From Garcia nutans (taxonomy: Eukaryota; Streptophyta; Magnoliopsida; Malpighiales; Euphorbiaceae), in assembly GCA_947685225.1 (NCBI GenBank), contig CANTUV010000035.1:8687501-8751500 (forward strand): DNA of 64,000 bases. Direction: 5' to 3'. Numbering within the stretch: position 1 is the first letter of the stretch; every line of letters starts with the position of its first letter. The notes beneath the pieces were generated by a model. It saw only the letters and a list, made by a program, of their open reading frames with translations. It did not search any database and was not told the origin of the DNA. A program made the position numbers and the translations under genes. Of this stretch, positions 45,248 to 57,490 are shown one piece after another.

Positions 45248-45939
45248 CATTTATTTTTATTCAGGATTATAATATCAATCCTAAGATTATATAATCACTG
45301 GTTGGATGCTCAGATAACATCTGAAGGCAATGATTTTCTTCATCTAAGCCGAGAATTTTCTTCTCTCTGTAAGTCTTTTTATTTCATAGATCATATGTTT
45401 TAGCCTAGGGTTGGTTTTCAAAGTTTTTTGACAGAACGAAATGAGAAGAAAAGGTGATAGTTCTGGGGAAAGGACCGCAAGGAACAATAGATATGAGAAG
45501 GCAAGCCACTGTGGCCGGCGGCTAACCTTAAAGGTGTCTTTGTAGCTCACTACTCAATTTGTCCATCATTTAAAATTTATTATCAGTTGATTTGCTTTAT
45601 CATATTTGGCTTGTCCGTAAAATAACATAGTTATGGGATCGAACACGTCAAAGTCAACAGCTGCCAAAAACACCTACTCTTGGGCCATTTGACAAGCGGC
45701 CATGGAATAATTTTATTCACCCTAGTTGCTACGAAATAATTTTATTCAGTCCACTTGTTTCCATGATAAGAAAAGTACCATCTAGCAAAAAGAAATACGT
45801 GCTTGAACTTTGTTATCTTATTTTTCTTGTTAACTATCATTCTTCAATCAGAATACTTGCATCATTGCATGTGTACTCAATAAGACTTGTTTCTCTGCTG
45901 CATTACTGGTTTTGATCCTATTACCATATACGAGTATAG
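44401..45939. other. AT-rich spacer with microsatellite
   Basis: No supported gene. It contains an (AT)n run at about 45218-45242 and a short GC-richer patch at 45460-45530 with no reading frame I recognise. Confidence 0.5.
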
Positions 45940-47002
45940 TGTTTAATAATATACAAATTACTTATTATTATATAAATAAATATTATATAAAATATTATAT
46001 TAAAAATAAATATTAAAAAAGATTTAAAAAAGATTAAAAAGGTCATAAATAGTCCAGCTTAAAATTTAATCTCTTTAGATATAATTTTACAAGGATAATT
46101 AATAGCATAATATGATAAAATAATTACTCTTGATAATAGCTATAAAATAAAAATAAAAAATAGTACACCAAATTAACATGTTTCATTCTTTTATTTGGGT
46201 TATGTCTACGAAACAAACTTCAAATAATTTTTTCTATAAAAATTATTACAAGAGATATATTTTTCTAAAAAATATTCTAAAAGTAGTACAATTGAGATAA
46301 ACTCAAAATAATAGTTAGTGTTTTTTAAATACCCAAAAATAAAATAGTATATAAAATATTGTACTAAAAATAAATGTCAAGAAAATTTTCAAGAAAGGAT
46401 GAAAAGATCACAAATGGTCCCGCTTAAAATTCAATCTCCTTAAATAGAATTTTACGTAAATAATTAATAGCACAATATAACAAAATAACTACCCTTGATA
46501 ATAGATATAAAATTGAGATAAAAAAATAACACACCAAATTTGACGTGGTTCACCCTTTTATTTGGGTTACATCAACGGGACAAACTCCAAATAATTTCTT
46601 CTACTAAAAATAGTATGATTACAAGAGAGAGACTTTTCTAGAAAATATTATAGAAGTACAACACTCAAAATTGAGATAAACTCAAAATAGAGGTTAGTGT
46701 TTTTCAAACACCCAAAAATAAAATCTTACTATTTTGTCACTCACAAAATATTATTTCACAAATAATATTTTTTCCTCTATCTAAATATTACAAATCGTAT
46801 ATTTTTTTCTCTCATATTGTGTATTAGAAAAAAAAAAAGAAGGGAAGGTCATATTTATAGGCATTCCAATATGGTTGTTTACCTAACTAATTAGGCAACT
46901 CAATATTTTCAACTAGTTTTTTTTAATTAGTCAAAGAAATGTGCTTGTTAATTAAATTGCCAAAAATTGTAGATGGTTGGTATAATGTTGCACCATCTAA
47001 CA
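45940..47002 (-). repeat. Copia 2 3' LTR with internal duplication
   Basis: On the plus strand it starts TGTTTAATA and ends CATCTAACA; TGTT and AACA are inverted. A purine tract (minus strand TTGATAGAGAGAGAAT, 47003-47018) adjoins it as PPT. About 360 bp is present twice in tandem: TTATTTGGGTTA at 46191 and 46558 marks a 367-bp period. The left border is inferred, because there is no partner LTR to compare. Confidence 0.6.
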
Positions 47003-47029
47003 ATTCTCTCTCTATCAACAACATGGGTT

Positions 47030-47655
47030 AATAATTATTCCTACAGATGATTGACAGAACTCGAACTTTTTTTCTTGTAACAATTTTTGTCAACATGTCT
47101 TCACCATTTTCTCCAGTATGAATCTTTTTAAGTTGTAAAAGCTTCTTCTCTAATACATCTATGCTCCAGTAGTATCTTACATCAATGTGCTTTGATATGG
47201 AATTAAAGGAGGAATTCTTTTCAAGACAAATGACAATTTGACTATTATAGTAAAGTGAATATCTGTCTTGTTGAAATTGGTTAAGTTCATCTTAGAAATT
47301 TTTCATCCACATGAGTTCTTTACATGCTTCAGTTACATCAATGAATTTTGCTTATGTTGTTGAGAGAGCAACACACTTTTGTAGCCTTTACTGCCATGAT
47401 ATAGCTTCTCCTGCAAATGAAATCAAATAACCTGATATAGACTTTCTCGAGTCAACATCGCCTGCTATATCTGCATCTGTGTAGCTAACTAACACAGAAT
47501 TGGCGGCCTCAAAACACAAATATACTTTGGAAGTACCACAGAGATATCTGAGAATCTATTTCACTGCATCCCAATGTGCCTTTTCAAGATTTGAACGGAA
47601 TTGACTCGCTACTCTAAATGCGTGAGCAATATCTGGCCTTGTACATACTATGACA
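47030..47655 (-). pseudogene. Copia 2 RNase H
   Basis: The minus strand gives TRPDIAHAFRVASQFRSNLE, LVSYTDADIAGDVDSRKSIS, a WQ and CVALSTT block, then SISKHIDVRYYWSIDVL and NGEDMLTKIV, the full series of Copia RNase H motifs, interrupted by several stops. Confidence 0.85.
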
Positions 47656-48562
47656 TACATCAACTTCCAACAACTAAAGCGTAAGGCACCTTCTCCATTT
47701 CTTCCTTCTCCTTTTCCATCGAATGATTTTGTTTGGAACTAAGCTTAAAGTGATTAGCAAGATGACAAATAACCACTTTAGTTTTGTCCATGTTGAACCT
47801 TTGAAGTGCTTTCTCAATGTACTTTTCTTGTGACAACCATAACTTCTTAGCACCCCTATCTCTAGTAATCTTCATGTCAAGGATATGCTTTGTTGGCCCT
47901 AAGTCTTTCATTGTAAAAGACTTACTCAACTGCTTTTTCAAGCTATTGATTCTGAAAATATTTAAACCAACAATCAACATATCATCCATATATAATAAAA
48001 TGATAATGAAATCGTCATCAGAGAATTTATTTACAAAAGCAAAGTGGTCTACAGTAGTCTTCTTGTATCCTTGCTCCCCTATAACTAACTCACACTTCTT
48101 GTACCACTGTCTCGGTGCCTGCTTCAAGCTGTATAGACTTTTCTTTAACTTGCAAACATAGTCATCTTTTCATTTTTCTTCAAAACCCTCTGGTTGCTCT
48201 ATGTATATCTCTTCTTCTAAGTCACCATAAAAGAAAGCAGTTTTCACATCCATTTGCTCAATTTCTAAGTCGAGACTTGCAGCTAATCCTAGCACTGCAC
48301 GAATGGATGTCATCTTTACCACTAGTAAAAAGATCTCATTAAAGTCAATCTCTTTTATTTGGCTAAATCCCTTAACAACTAATCGGGCTTTGAATTGTGA
48401 TTGAAAATTGTATTTTTCATTTTTTATCATGAACACACATTTATTCTTCAAAACTCTCTTGCCCGTTGGCAACTTCACCAACTCAAAAGTCCTATTATCA
48501 TGCAAAGATTTCAACTCATCTTGCATGACTTCAATCCATTTCTTCTTTTGTTCATCTTTCAT
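47656..48562 (-). pseudogene. Copia 2 reverse transcriptase
   Basis: 48170-48562 encodes KKKWIEVMQDELKSLHDNRT, VARL-type text damaged to FLLVVKMTSIRAVLG, EIEQMDVKTAFFYGDLEEEI and IYIEQPEGFE. 47660-48127 encodes MKQAPRQWYKKCEL, the catalytic LLYMDDMLIVG (YMDD at 47981-47992) and SKSFTMKDLGPTKHILDMKI. A frameshift or stop lies between 48128 and 48169. This is the RVT_2 family of Copia elements. Confidence 0.9.
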
Positions 48563-50200
48563 GGCTTCTTAAAAATCCTCAGGTTCTCCCTCATCAGTAA
48601 GCAACACATACTGATCACTGGAGTATTTAGTAAAAGATTGTCTAACTCTAGTAAATCTCTTCAATAATTTCTGAGTTGCATCTAGTGCTGGTGGATGAAA
48701 ATCATTTTCATCAGAATCTTCATTTGGTTGATTCTGAATGGGAGTATCATTATCAACAGTATTCTGCTGACCATTTCAATTTCATCTCTAATCTATCTTG
48801 GCACCGCTTTTGGAGAAACTAACTCAAGATTTGTTGAACTATCATCGGATCTAGAAACATTCTTTTGGGCTTTCTCAATATCTTTGATGGTCTCATTTTT
48901 AACAAACACTGCATTACGACTTATAATAATTTTCTTCTGAACTGGATCATAGAATCGATAGTCAAGCTCATCTTGACCATAGTCAATGAATACACACCAT
49001 CGAGTTTTTGCATCCAGCTTTCACAGTTCATCCTTGGTATATGCACAAATACCTTGCACCCAAAAACTCTTAAGTGATTATAAGAGATATCTCTTCTAGA
49101 CTAGACTCTTTCTGAAATATCAAACTTTAAAGGAACACACAGTGAAAGATTCAGAACATGAACTTTGGCAACTTTGCATGTGATAGCAAACATCTGACTC
49201 TTTCTATGAGAGCTATTCTTTCAGTTACACCATTCAACTGAGGAGTTTTTTGTGGTGTCAACTTGTGTTGAATGCTCTACTCCTTGCAATATCTCTGAAG
49301 TAATCCAATATACTTACCCCCATTATCTGACTTGATACACTTCAATTTCTTCCCAGTTTCTCTTTCAAATAGGGCATAAAACTGTTTAAATACCTCTACA
49401 ACTTGATCTTTATTTTTCAAGGTACAAGCTCATAGTTTCCTTGAACAATCATCAATAAAAGTCACAAAAATGAGGAGCTACCAAGTGATTTGGTTTTTAA
49501 AGGTCCATACACATCAGAGCGTACTAATGATAATATCTCTAGATTCTTTTCATAATGGGCATAATTCTTGAAAGCAACTATGTTTTGCTTTCCTGCTTAG
49601 CAATCAGTATATCTATTTAAATGAACACTGCTCAAACCGATTATATTTTTCTTTCTAACCAACATTGGCAGTCCTTTTTCGCTCATGTGACTGAGCCTTT
49701 TATGCTAAATCTCAGCTAAATCTTCTTTTCTCTACTGTATTAACTATGTTCTTAGAGATTTTAGTTTGCATCAGATAAACTATAAAGACTTTGTTACCTC
49801 GGGCCATGATGAGAGAACCTTTGATGAGTTTCCATTAGCCATTTTGGAAGGTATTGCAATATTCTTCATCATCAAGCTTTCCAGCAGAAATTAGATTAAC
49901 CCTGATGTCGGTAAATGTTTCACATCTTTTAACAGTAGTCTAGTGCCATTATTGGTCTCCAAGTAAATATCACCAATACCAACAATCTTAGCACTACCAT
50001 TATTATCCATTTTAAATATCTTAAAGTCACCTGGTGTATAAGTGGCAAAAAACTCCCTCCGAACTGTAACATGAATAGAGGCACCAATATCAATCACCTA
50101 ACTAGGCTCATGATCAACTACATTGACCGCATCATCATTATAAATGAGAAGAAAATATTATTCAGTTGTAGCGACAATTCTCTCATCATCGCTATCATCT
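48563..50200 (-). pseudogene. Copia 2 integrase and protease
   Basis: 49891-50097 is the protease, with IDIGASIHVTVRREFFATYT where the active site is normally D-S/T-G-A-S, and LLKDVKHLPTSGLI. 48900-49890 is integrase debris: LPMLVRKKNIIGL, LVRSDVYGPLK for the first acidic region, SFLRSQIMGV-like text for the second, and many stops. 48563-48900 is a degraded link to RT. No integrase could be produced. Confidence 0.75.
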
Positions 50201-50259
50201 TTCTTTTTATCCTTCCCTTTCTCCTTTTAGGCATGCATGTCTTTATTGATAGTATTAGG

Positions 50260-51531
50260 TTCTTTAATACATACCAAATTAATTTTATGCGACTAGGATG
50301 GAGCTTGCACGGGTTTTAGAGTTGGACCGTTGTGATTCAAGCTAGATGTCCCTAACTGTTCCCTATCATTATTAGGAGACTTAATTTTCCCATTTTTCCA
50401 TCGTTGTTTATACTCTTTACTTGGGATATGGGTCCTCATATCATTAATCATTTCCTGAAGATTCTTCTCCAAAGAATCTAGAGATAAATTTGCTTCATTG
50501 CCATAATTACCATGAGGAATTTGCTGTTTTAGACCTCACTTTTCTCCCCCTGATGTAGCCCTTTCCTTATTGTTGCTGAACCTTCCTTTTATGGATGCTA
50601 CCATCCAAGGGCCAAAGTTGTTTTTACCCTCTAATTCCTATGGCTCACTAGTCGTCTTCTCTGACTCTCTCTTCTCGTCCTCTGGTTGTGCCATCAACAA
50701 CTTTGAAGGGGCATTCAGACAAGAAATAACACTGCGCCCCACCTTATCTCATTAAAGAAAGGGGGCCCTTTATATTCTACTTGTTGTAGTTTACCATTTA
50801 GAAAGAATTAGGAACACAAAGGCTTAGTAAGATTAAGGGAGACTACAATGCATGCAAATTTCCCTGAACAGTTAACTCAGTGTTGTAATCGATATGTACA
50901 ACCCTCCCTATCATATTTTCAATGGTCCTCAACACCTTCTTTTAGTAATACTGAAGCGGCATACCTAATAGCCTAACTCAAACTACCACAAAATTTAAAC
51001 TTTAATTTAAGCAATCAAAACTTAAGTCCAAGCTTGTGTCATAAGATAATGCCTTAATATCATCCAAGGTCTACCCGTTAGAACCTCCAATGCATCATGT
51101 TTGGTTTTGAGCTGGGTTAACAAGAAGTCATTCTCTAGATTAATGATCATAAAGCCATCCATAAATCCCCACATGGTTTCAAGTTTTGCACTCAGGGTTC
51201 TGTACCCTATATTTCTCCCTAAAAGCTTCATTATGATTGCTCTATACTAATGACTCATCAGCCTCTTATGAACTAAGTGCAAAAAAGATATGGATGGGAT
51301 GGGGTTTTCCATGGAGATCTTCACATCATCCAATCCCCCTTCCCAGGGCTCATCATTATCATAAAGTGTTTCTTCTATTTCCACTTAATAATTTCATGAG
51401 GGTTTGCTTAAAGGATAGTCCATTTCCAATACCTACCTCCCCCTTCTTGTTTGTTTGAACCTTGCTTTTTTGCTGGATCGATCATCCTCAACTGATGGTG
51501 GAGGGTCCTTTTTCAAACTTTCAGAAAGATC
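50260..51531 (-). pseudogene. LINE ORF1 (DUF4283 type) fused to Copia 2
   Basis: ATG at 51531 (MDLSESLKKDPPPS) is followed by a stopped linker. 51022-51231 encodes the DUF4283 core: MKLLGRNIGYRTLSAKLETM, FMIINLENDFLLTQL, LTGRPWMILRHYLMTQAW. Further left come KVLRTIENMIGRVVHIDYNT and KLQQVEYKGPP, an eroded knuckle (DKVGRSVISC) and NNFGPWMVASIKG. This is the order of plant L1 ORF1, an RNA-binding protein. It runs without a visible border into Copia 2 sequence near 50200-50260. Confidence 0.82.
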
Positions 51532-53443
51532 CATTAAAGTTTATTTATATTTAATTTGTGTATATCAATACTCAATTTTATTTATGGTTCTTGGTATCCT
51601 CTTCATTAAAGAAAGCATTAATTCCAAGTAAATATAATGTAATTTTGCACTTTCTTTGTAACTTAAGCCCACTTTTTTCATTTTCTTTATTTTATTTTGC
51701 ATAACCAATAACTTGAATGATAAGAGTTGGACATGTGCAGTATTTTTGTTCAACCTAGATGACAAGAAAATATCTCATAACTTGAGCTCACTTTTTTCAT
51801 TTCCGTTTCTTTTATTTTGTTTGCATAACCAGTAACTTAAATGATAAGAGCTGGACATAAGTAATATTTTTGTCCAAACCAGATGGCGAGAAAATATTCT
51901 TCATATAACAAATGTTAAATATTATCCCCTAAAAATATATAATATAATATAACATTATAATATATAATATAGTATTACAAAATATAAAATGTTGATAAGT
52001 ATACACATATGTAAGCTACATGGCATGTTTTAGAAAGCTACACTTCACACCGATAAAGAAAAAAATTGTGGAATAAGTGAACTCAAGTCATGAATAGTAA
52101 CTAGAGTCCACTTTTTTCATTTCTCGTTATTTTATTTTGTATGACCAACTGAATGCTTGTAGTATTTTTACACAAAATAGATGGCAAAAAAATATTTTTC
52201 ATGTAACAAATGTTGAATATATAATATGACACATCATAAGTATGATGATTAGTAATCACACGAGTATTCATCTCCTAAAAAAAATATAATATAATATAGT
52301 ATTATAGAATATAAAATGTTGATAAATATCCATACAAGTCATACGCACATTTCAAAAAGCTAATTCATACCATTAGTGAGTACCCATCTCCTAATACTTT
52401 TTAGCACAAAATTATATTAACCTTTTTTATTTCACACTCAATATTTTTTATATTTGAATGAGCCTTTAAAGATTATTGTAGTAAGTATTTCTCTTCTTTT
52501 TTGTTGTTTTTTTTTGGATATTTTGTGCTTTATTAGATTATTCTAATATTATGTTAACATAAATTAAAATAATAAGTAAATACAATTTTTTTGAGACTAC
52601 ACAAACCCATTAAAAGAAATTACTTGTTATAAAAAAAAAGTTGGTAGGTAGGCAGGTAGGGAAAGAGAGAGACCAAAGAATCTCTAAAGTTTGAATAACC
52701 ATTTTGCATAGAAAGAGGAATAAACAAAAAACCCAAATTTCAAATTCACCTCCAGAAGATCAAATTACTACTCAAATTCAACAAAATCTATAAATCCAAC
52801 CTAGCAAGTATCAACACCCTGATACAAAGATTTGAGGAAAAAACTTAACATGCCAATTAGATAAAAGTAGCATAATACTACAAGCAAAGAGATTAAATGA
52901 AAGTAAATAAACTATTAAAAAAATAGGTTGACTGAATGAGTTTAAAAAGTGGTTAACTGAATAGGAATAATCAATTTAGCTTTTTACGATTACACTTAAA
53001 TGAAGAAGAAAAAAGAAGAGATGTAAGGAGAGAGAAGTTTAATACTCATATTGAGAGACAAACTAACCTAAGTGGTGCGAAAGGTGGAGTGGAATCACCG
53101 AACACTAGTTACACCGCCTTCAACATTAGCAAAGTTCATTGAATTATCATGAAAAAATGATTGCCTTACTAAAAGTCACCCCTGTAATGTAATTTATTGA
53201 ATTAGAGCATATCGAGTAATTATTATTTTCCTAACTCCTATTATCTAATTAACTTCTTTTGAGTGTTTGAGCAATTAGCTTCAGAGGATGTTGGCAGAAT
53301 AACTTATTGCTACTTTAAAAGTCTTTGCATTAAAAAAAATGGTAGAGAGAAGGTGATGATGATTGGACGGGACAAGTAAAAAGGAATGTGAATATGAGGG
53401 GTGATTTGATTGTATTTAAATTATTTTTGGCGTCCATTGTGTA
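51532..53443. other. AT-rich spacer with tandem repeat
   Basis: No supported gene. It contains a diverged tandem repeat, described separately, and simple AT-rich sequence. Confidence 0.5.
51640..52375. repeat. Diverged tandem repeat around CACTTTTTTCATTT
   Basis: ACTTTTTTCA recurs at 51671, 51790 and 52110, each followed by a TATTTTATTTTG-type stretch, then AGTATTTTT and RATGGCRARAAAATATT. The last two copies also share the following block AATATAAAATGTTGATAA, giving a unit of about 320 bp; the first copy is a partial one of about 119 bp. Confidence 0.75.
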
Positions 53444-54482
53444 CAGTGGCGAAGCCACTTGTATAAGAAGGGGCGGCTGCACCCTTCTGTTTTAGAATTT
53501 ATATATATATATATATTATTAAAATTTTTAAAATATTTAATTGCCCTCCTTCAAATTTTTAAAATATCCTTCTATCCTTCAACTTCTATAAGAAGTTAAA
53601 ACAACAAACTCAATATAAATTACTCTTCTTTAAATCAATAGATATCTTTTTTAAAAAATTAATCAAAAAGTAATTGACATTCTCTAAAAATAAAGAAGAA
53701 GAAGAAAAAAGAAGACAATGTTAGAATTTTTCCCTTTTTTTAATATGTTTTAATTAGGTTATTAATTATGTCATTTATGATTGATTGAGTGTACAACTTC
53801 ACATAGATAATATTAATAGATGAAAAATTCTCACCATAAAAAAAAAAAGAAAAACACCCAAAAATCTACTTAACAAGAAAGCTCAAAACAGTGGCTTGAT
53901 ATGAATTTTATCCACTTGACTTTTCTTCAATCCAACTTGGCTGAATTTTATCCACTTAACTTTTCTTCAATCCAACTTATGGTTTTAGACAATCAGTTAG
54001 AGACATACATCCTTGATATGAAGTCCAATTGTGAGTTTTTGAATTTGACAGGAATTTCCAATCTTGCTGAAAAAATGGTGAAGACAAAGAAAAATATTTT
54101 GTATCCGTTGGTCTATAAACTTATAACTTTGGCTTTAATTTTACCTTTTGCAACTGCTACAGTTGAGAGGGCATTTTCTGCTATGAAGGTTATCAAGAAT
54201 CGATTACGCAATAGGATAGGAGATCAATGGATGACTGATTGTTTGATTACATATATTGAGAAAGATTTATTTAATATCATCGACAATGAGACTATCATGT
54301 GTTATTATCAAGAAATGAAAACACGTAGAGAGCAATTGTATTTTTTTTTGTTCTTTATATATGAAAGATATTTACGCATTAGTTTATGAATATGTAAAAA
54401 TATTATTATTTATATTATTTTTAATACATATATAATATTTTTATTTTGCCCCCTTTCACTGACAAGTTTGGCTTCGCCCCTG
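53444..54482 (+). mobile_element. hAT transposon, internally deleted, with perfect 8-bp TSD
   Basis: The ends CAGTGGCGAAGCCA (53444-53457) and TGGCTTCGCCCCTG (54469-54482) are inverted repeats with one mismatch. ATTGTGTA flanks both sides exactly (53436-53443 and 54483-54490), the 8-bp duplication expected for hAT. At 1039 bp it retains only the C-terminal dimerisation part of the transposase, so it needs a transposase in trans. The exact duplication points to a fairly recent insertion. Confidence 0.95.
53901..54389 (+). pseudogene. hAT transposase C-terminal dimerisation region
   Basis: The frame has KNILYPLVYKLITLALILPF, then ATATVERAFSAMKVIKNRLR and IGDQWMTDCLITYIEKDLF, the hAT dimerisation signature of plant TTF-type or MYM-type transposases. 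A 40-bp stretch (53902-53941) is repeated in tandem from 53942. As 40 is not a multiple of three, the upstream copy is read out of frame, so the first 14 or so residues are not native. The catalytic core and zinc finger upstream are deleted. Confidence 0.9.
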
Positions 54483-55930
54483 ATTGTGTAGGACTTAAGA
54501 AATAAATATTTTTAAAAAATAGTTAAATTAAATTACATATTAATATTATTATAACAATAAAAAATCATATTTATTTGTTGGGTTTTGTGTGGCCCATGCT
54601 ATATCTTTAATAAAAAAAAAAATTGGTTCTGAGCTAACATATCTTCATTTGAATACTCAATAAATAACTAAATAGTTAAATTTCATTTCTATACTATAGC
54701 ATAGCAGCACAAAAAATGAAAATCAAAAAGCAAAATTGAGTGGAGAGAACACTTCTTGAATATTTTGGAAACTAAATTTATAGTTTTTATTAACACGTAG
54801 ATTTTAATAAAAAAATGTTAATAAAAAATTGGTATATTATTAATTATTAATCTCAAAGTTATATTTAAAATTTTTTAAGTTGAATGGAGATAAAATAAGA
54901 TTAGGTTAAAAGAAAGAGAAGGAGAGAATCTTTTGAAAATCTATAAAATACTCTACTTCAATAATAAATTGCTTACTTTTTATTTAATTTTTAAACTTTT
55001 TATTCAATTTTAAATATATGTATATATATACATGTGTGTTCAAATAATAATTTGAGTTGGGTTTGGATATTAAAATACTCTACTCCAATAATAAATTATT
55101 TACATTTTATTAAATTTTAAATATATATCTTATAAAATTCTACATATATATATATATATATGTACATGTTTATGCATGTGTATATGTGTCTATAATGTTA
55201 TATCTAAATAGTATTATATTATATATTTTAAAATACCGATTTGAGTTTAAACTTGATTAGGTTAATTCAAAATAAACATAATTTTTTTTGAATTCGTATC
55301 AATTATTAACTCATATCAGGCTAAACTTAAGTATTTAAAATATGTTATCAAGTCATTAAGCGCTTAAGCATGGAGAGAGTAAAGAATCAATAAGATTTTT
55401 ATATAATTTTTTTTTTGTAATTTGTATGTGCATTATTTTTCTTAAATAGATAAAGAATCAATAGGATTTTGATGTAAAATTACTCCTTTATAATTTGTTT
55501 GTGCATTATTTTTTAATAAATAAATAAAGAATTGATAGGATTTTGATGTGATTTTTTTTGGTAATTTATATGTTCATTACTTTTGAGTAAATATATTGAC
55601 ATATTAATAGATGTAATAATATTGACATATTAATTGATAGGTTAATCAGAAATGTCTTAAATTTTATTAGCTTCTGCTCGAAGGTATGATATGAAGTTAC
55701 AATTATATTAATATAATAATATTTATATGAAAAGTTAATATAAATTATTCATTACATAGATGTGAAGTAATATGATAATTTCTTCTTTTTTTTATTAAAA
55801 TGTTTTAAGTAACTAGATGTTAGTAAGAGTTTTTTTTAGCATAGATTTACTAAATAGTTGTATAAAATAAGAATTTTTTAGAAAAAAATTATTATAAAAA
55901 TTTTAATAAATTACAATTTATTGTCTAAGG
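54483..55930. other. AT-rich spacer
   Basis: No gene seen. It contains an (AT)n run at about 55147-55163 and three diverged short repeats of the type AAAGAATYRATARGATTTT with TTTGTRTGTGCATTATTTTT between 55380 and 55580. Confidence 0.5.
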
Positions 55931-56446
55931 ATGACGACGATTCATTTATCTTTTAAAAATATACTTCAGTAAATGATACATCAATTAAATTTGTCTGTAC
56001 CATTTTATGAAGTTTATGCAAGAGATCTAATTCCTTTCAAGCTAGAGTTAGTTGAAAGTATTAAAATGAGAACAACTCTATAGAGTTGGAAGATACTTGG
56101 AGAAATTTATGTGTAAGTGCTTTCGCTACTGAAGAATCAGCTGCGAAAATGACAACTAACATGCTCAAAAATAAATTTAATTTAGAAATGAAGGATTCAA
56201 GTCAGGAATGGATAACTAGAAAAGAGGAATTGTTGTTACAATGAGAAATTGTGAAAAAAAAATTTACAGATGCAGTTAGGTGCAGAAAAAAAATATTGAG
56301 ACATTAATAAAAAAAAACGTGATAAATTATAAAAAAGAAATAAAAATATGCATCAATTGCATATGCAAATTGTACATAAGAATGAACAATTAAAGCCACA
56401 ACTTAATCAGTTTGATGAAAATTCCTCTAAAGGAGAAAATTTGTAA
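55931..56446 (+). pseudogene. Unrecognised dsRBD-like module, copy 1
   Basis: ATG at 55931 reads MTTIHLSFKNILQ, a stop, then LSVPFYEVYARDLIPFKLEL. After another stop and a frame change it reads ATEESAAKMTTNMLKNKF, then a charged tail and a lysine-rich helical stretch ending GENL and TAA. The layout (helix, aromatic strand, strands, then an A-E-E-S-A-A helix) resembles a dsRNA-binding domain of the plant DRB type plus a charged tail. I cannot assign the family. Copies 2 and 3 follow at 965 and, with the inserted chromovirus removed, 947 bp. Stops and the frameshift indicate a pseudogene. Confidence 0.5.
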
Positions 56447-56895
56447 TATGATATTTGATTTTTATTTATTTTCTTTAATAGTTGTATATATATAATTTGT
56501 ATTATATTTTATATTCTTGCATTGATAGATATATATTTTTTCCTGTATAAAGTTGTTAAGTTTATCATTTTTTTTATAAATTTGTGAATATAGTAGTATA
56601 TTAGTTCGCATTGATATAGAAATATGCTATACCTTATTTTCTTATTATATCTTAAACTTCAAAAAATACAAAATATTATATTATTTGTATATAATAAATA
56701 ATAAAATCATTATATTATATAAAACATATAAATGTTTTGAAAGTAATTTATATATATTATTTATGTACATTTCATGTTGTATCTATTTATATGAAAATAT
56801 TTTTTTTCAATGTTAAATATTAGGTCATTAAATTATTATTTCTTCAATTGAATACTTAATTTACAATTTTTTTTTATTATAATTTGATTTTTCAG

Positions 56896-57405
56896 ATGGT
56901 TTCAACTTAATTATCTGTCAAAAATATACTACAAGAAATAATAGATGAGATCGGTCTTCCTAATCTCATCTATCCTCTTAATGTGTGGAATAATAATAGA
57001 ATAAAAGTTGTAGTTTTAATACATTATAGAGTTTCTGATCAGTTAGAAGTAAAAAAAAATTGGGGACATATATGTAATAATCGTGCACTAGCTGAAGAAT
57101 TAGCAACAAAAGTTGCAGTAAGTTTCTTGACAAATGCAATGAATCTTACATTTGATGATGTGGATCAAAGTTGGAAAATGGAGTATGTTGAAAGATCTCA
57201 AGTTATAAATGGAGAAATTGAAGTACTAGAGTATGCAATTGGTATTGAGTGATGACAACAAAAAAGTTTACTAGAAGAATCTCAACTCTTAGAAAATGAT
57301 AATAACAATAATAGTAGTACCTGTGAACATGAAATAAGAAAAAGAAAAAGACTCAAGGAGGTATTGTATCGTTTTGATGTCAAATCTTCTACAAGAATAC
57401 CTTGA
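56896..57405 (+). pseudogene. Unrecognised dsRBD-like module, copy 2
   Basis: This begins directly after TTTGATTTTTCAG, a good splice acceptor. It reads MVST, stop, LSVKNILQEIIDEIGLPNLI, RIKVVVLIHYRVSDQLEVKK, then NNRALAEELATKVAVSFLTN, then LTFDDVDQSWKMEYVERSQ, and a tail with two adjacent stops and a basic run (HEIRKRKRLKEVL) ending at TGA 57403-57405. It is the least damaged copy, with 89 open codons at 56983-57252. LSxKxIL at the start and ALAEELA-type helix align it with copies 1 and 3. Confidence 0.5.
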
Positions 57406-57490
57406 ATATGCCATATATTCAAACTTTGTTTATGTGTATGTAAGTAAAAGAAAGAAGAAGATTCAGAAAAAAAATATATTACATTATTTT

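Larger units (their letters stand above)
45940..50250 (-). mobile_element. Copia element 2, truncated at its 5' end
   Basis: From right to left: protease, integrase, RT, RNase H, PPT and one LTR. The RT motif is LLYMDDMLIVG, the protease DIGASIHVT, and the RNase H tail is of the SKHIDVRYYW...DMLTK type, all Ty1/Copia and probably Tork/Tnt1-like. The gag start, PBS and 5' LTR are missing; LINE ORF1 sequence adjoins instead. Multiple stops show it is inactive. Confidence 0.87.
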
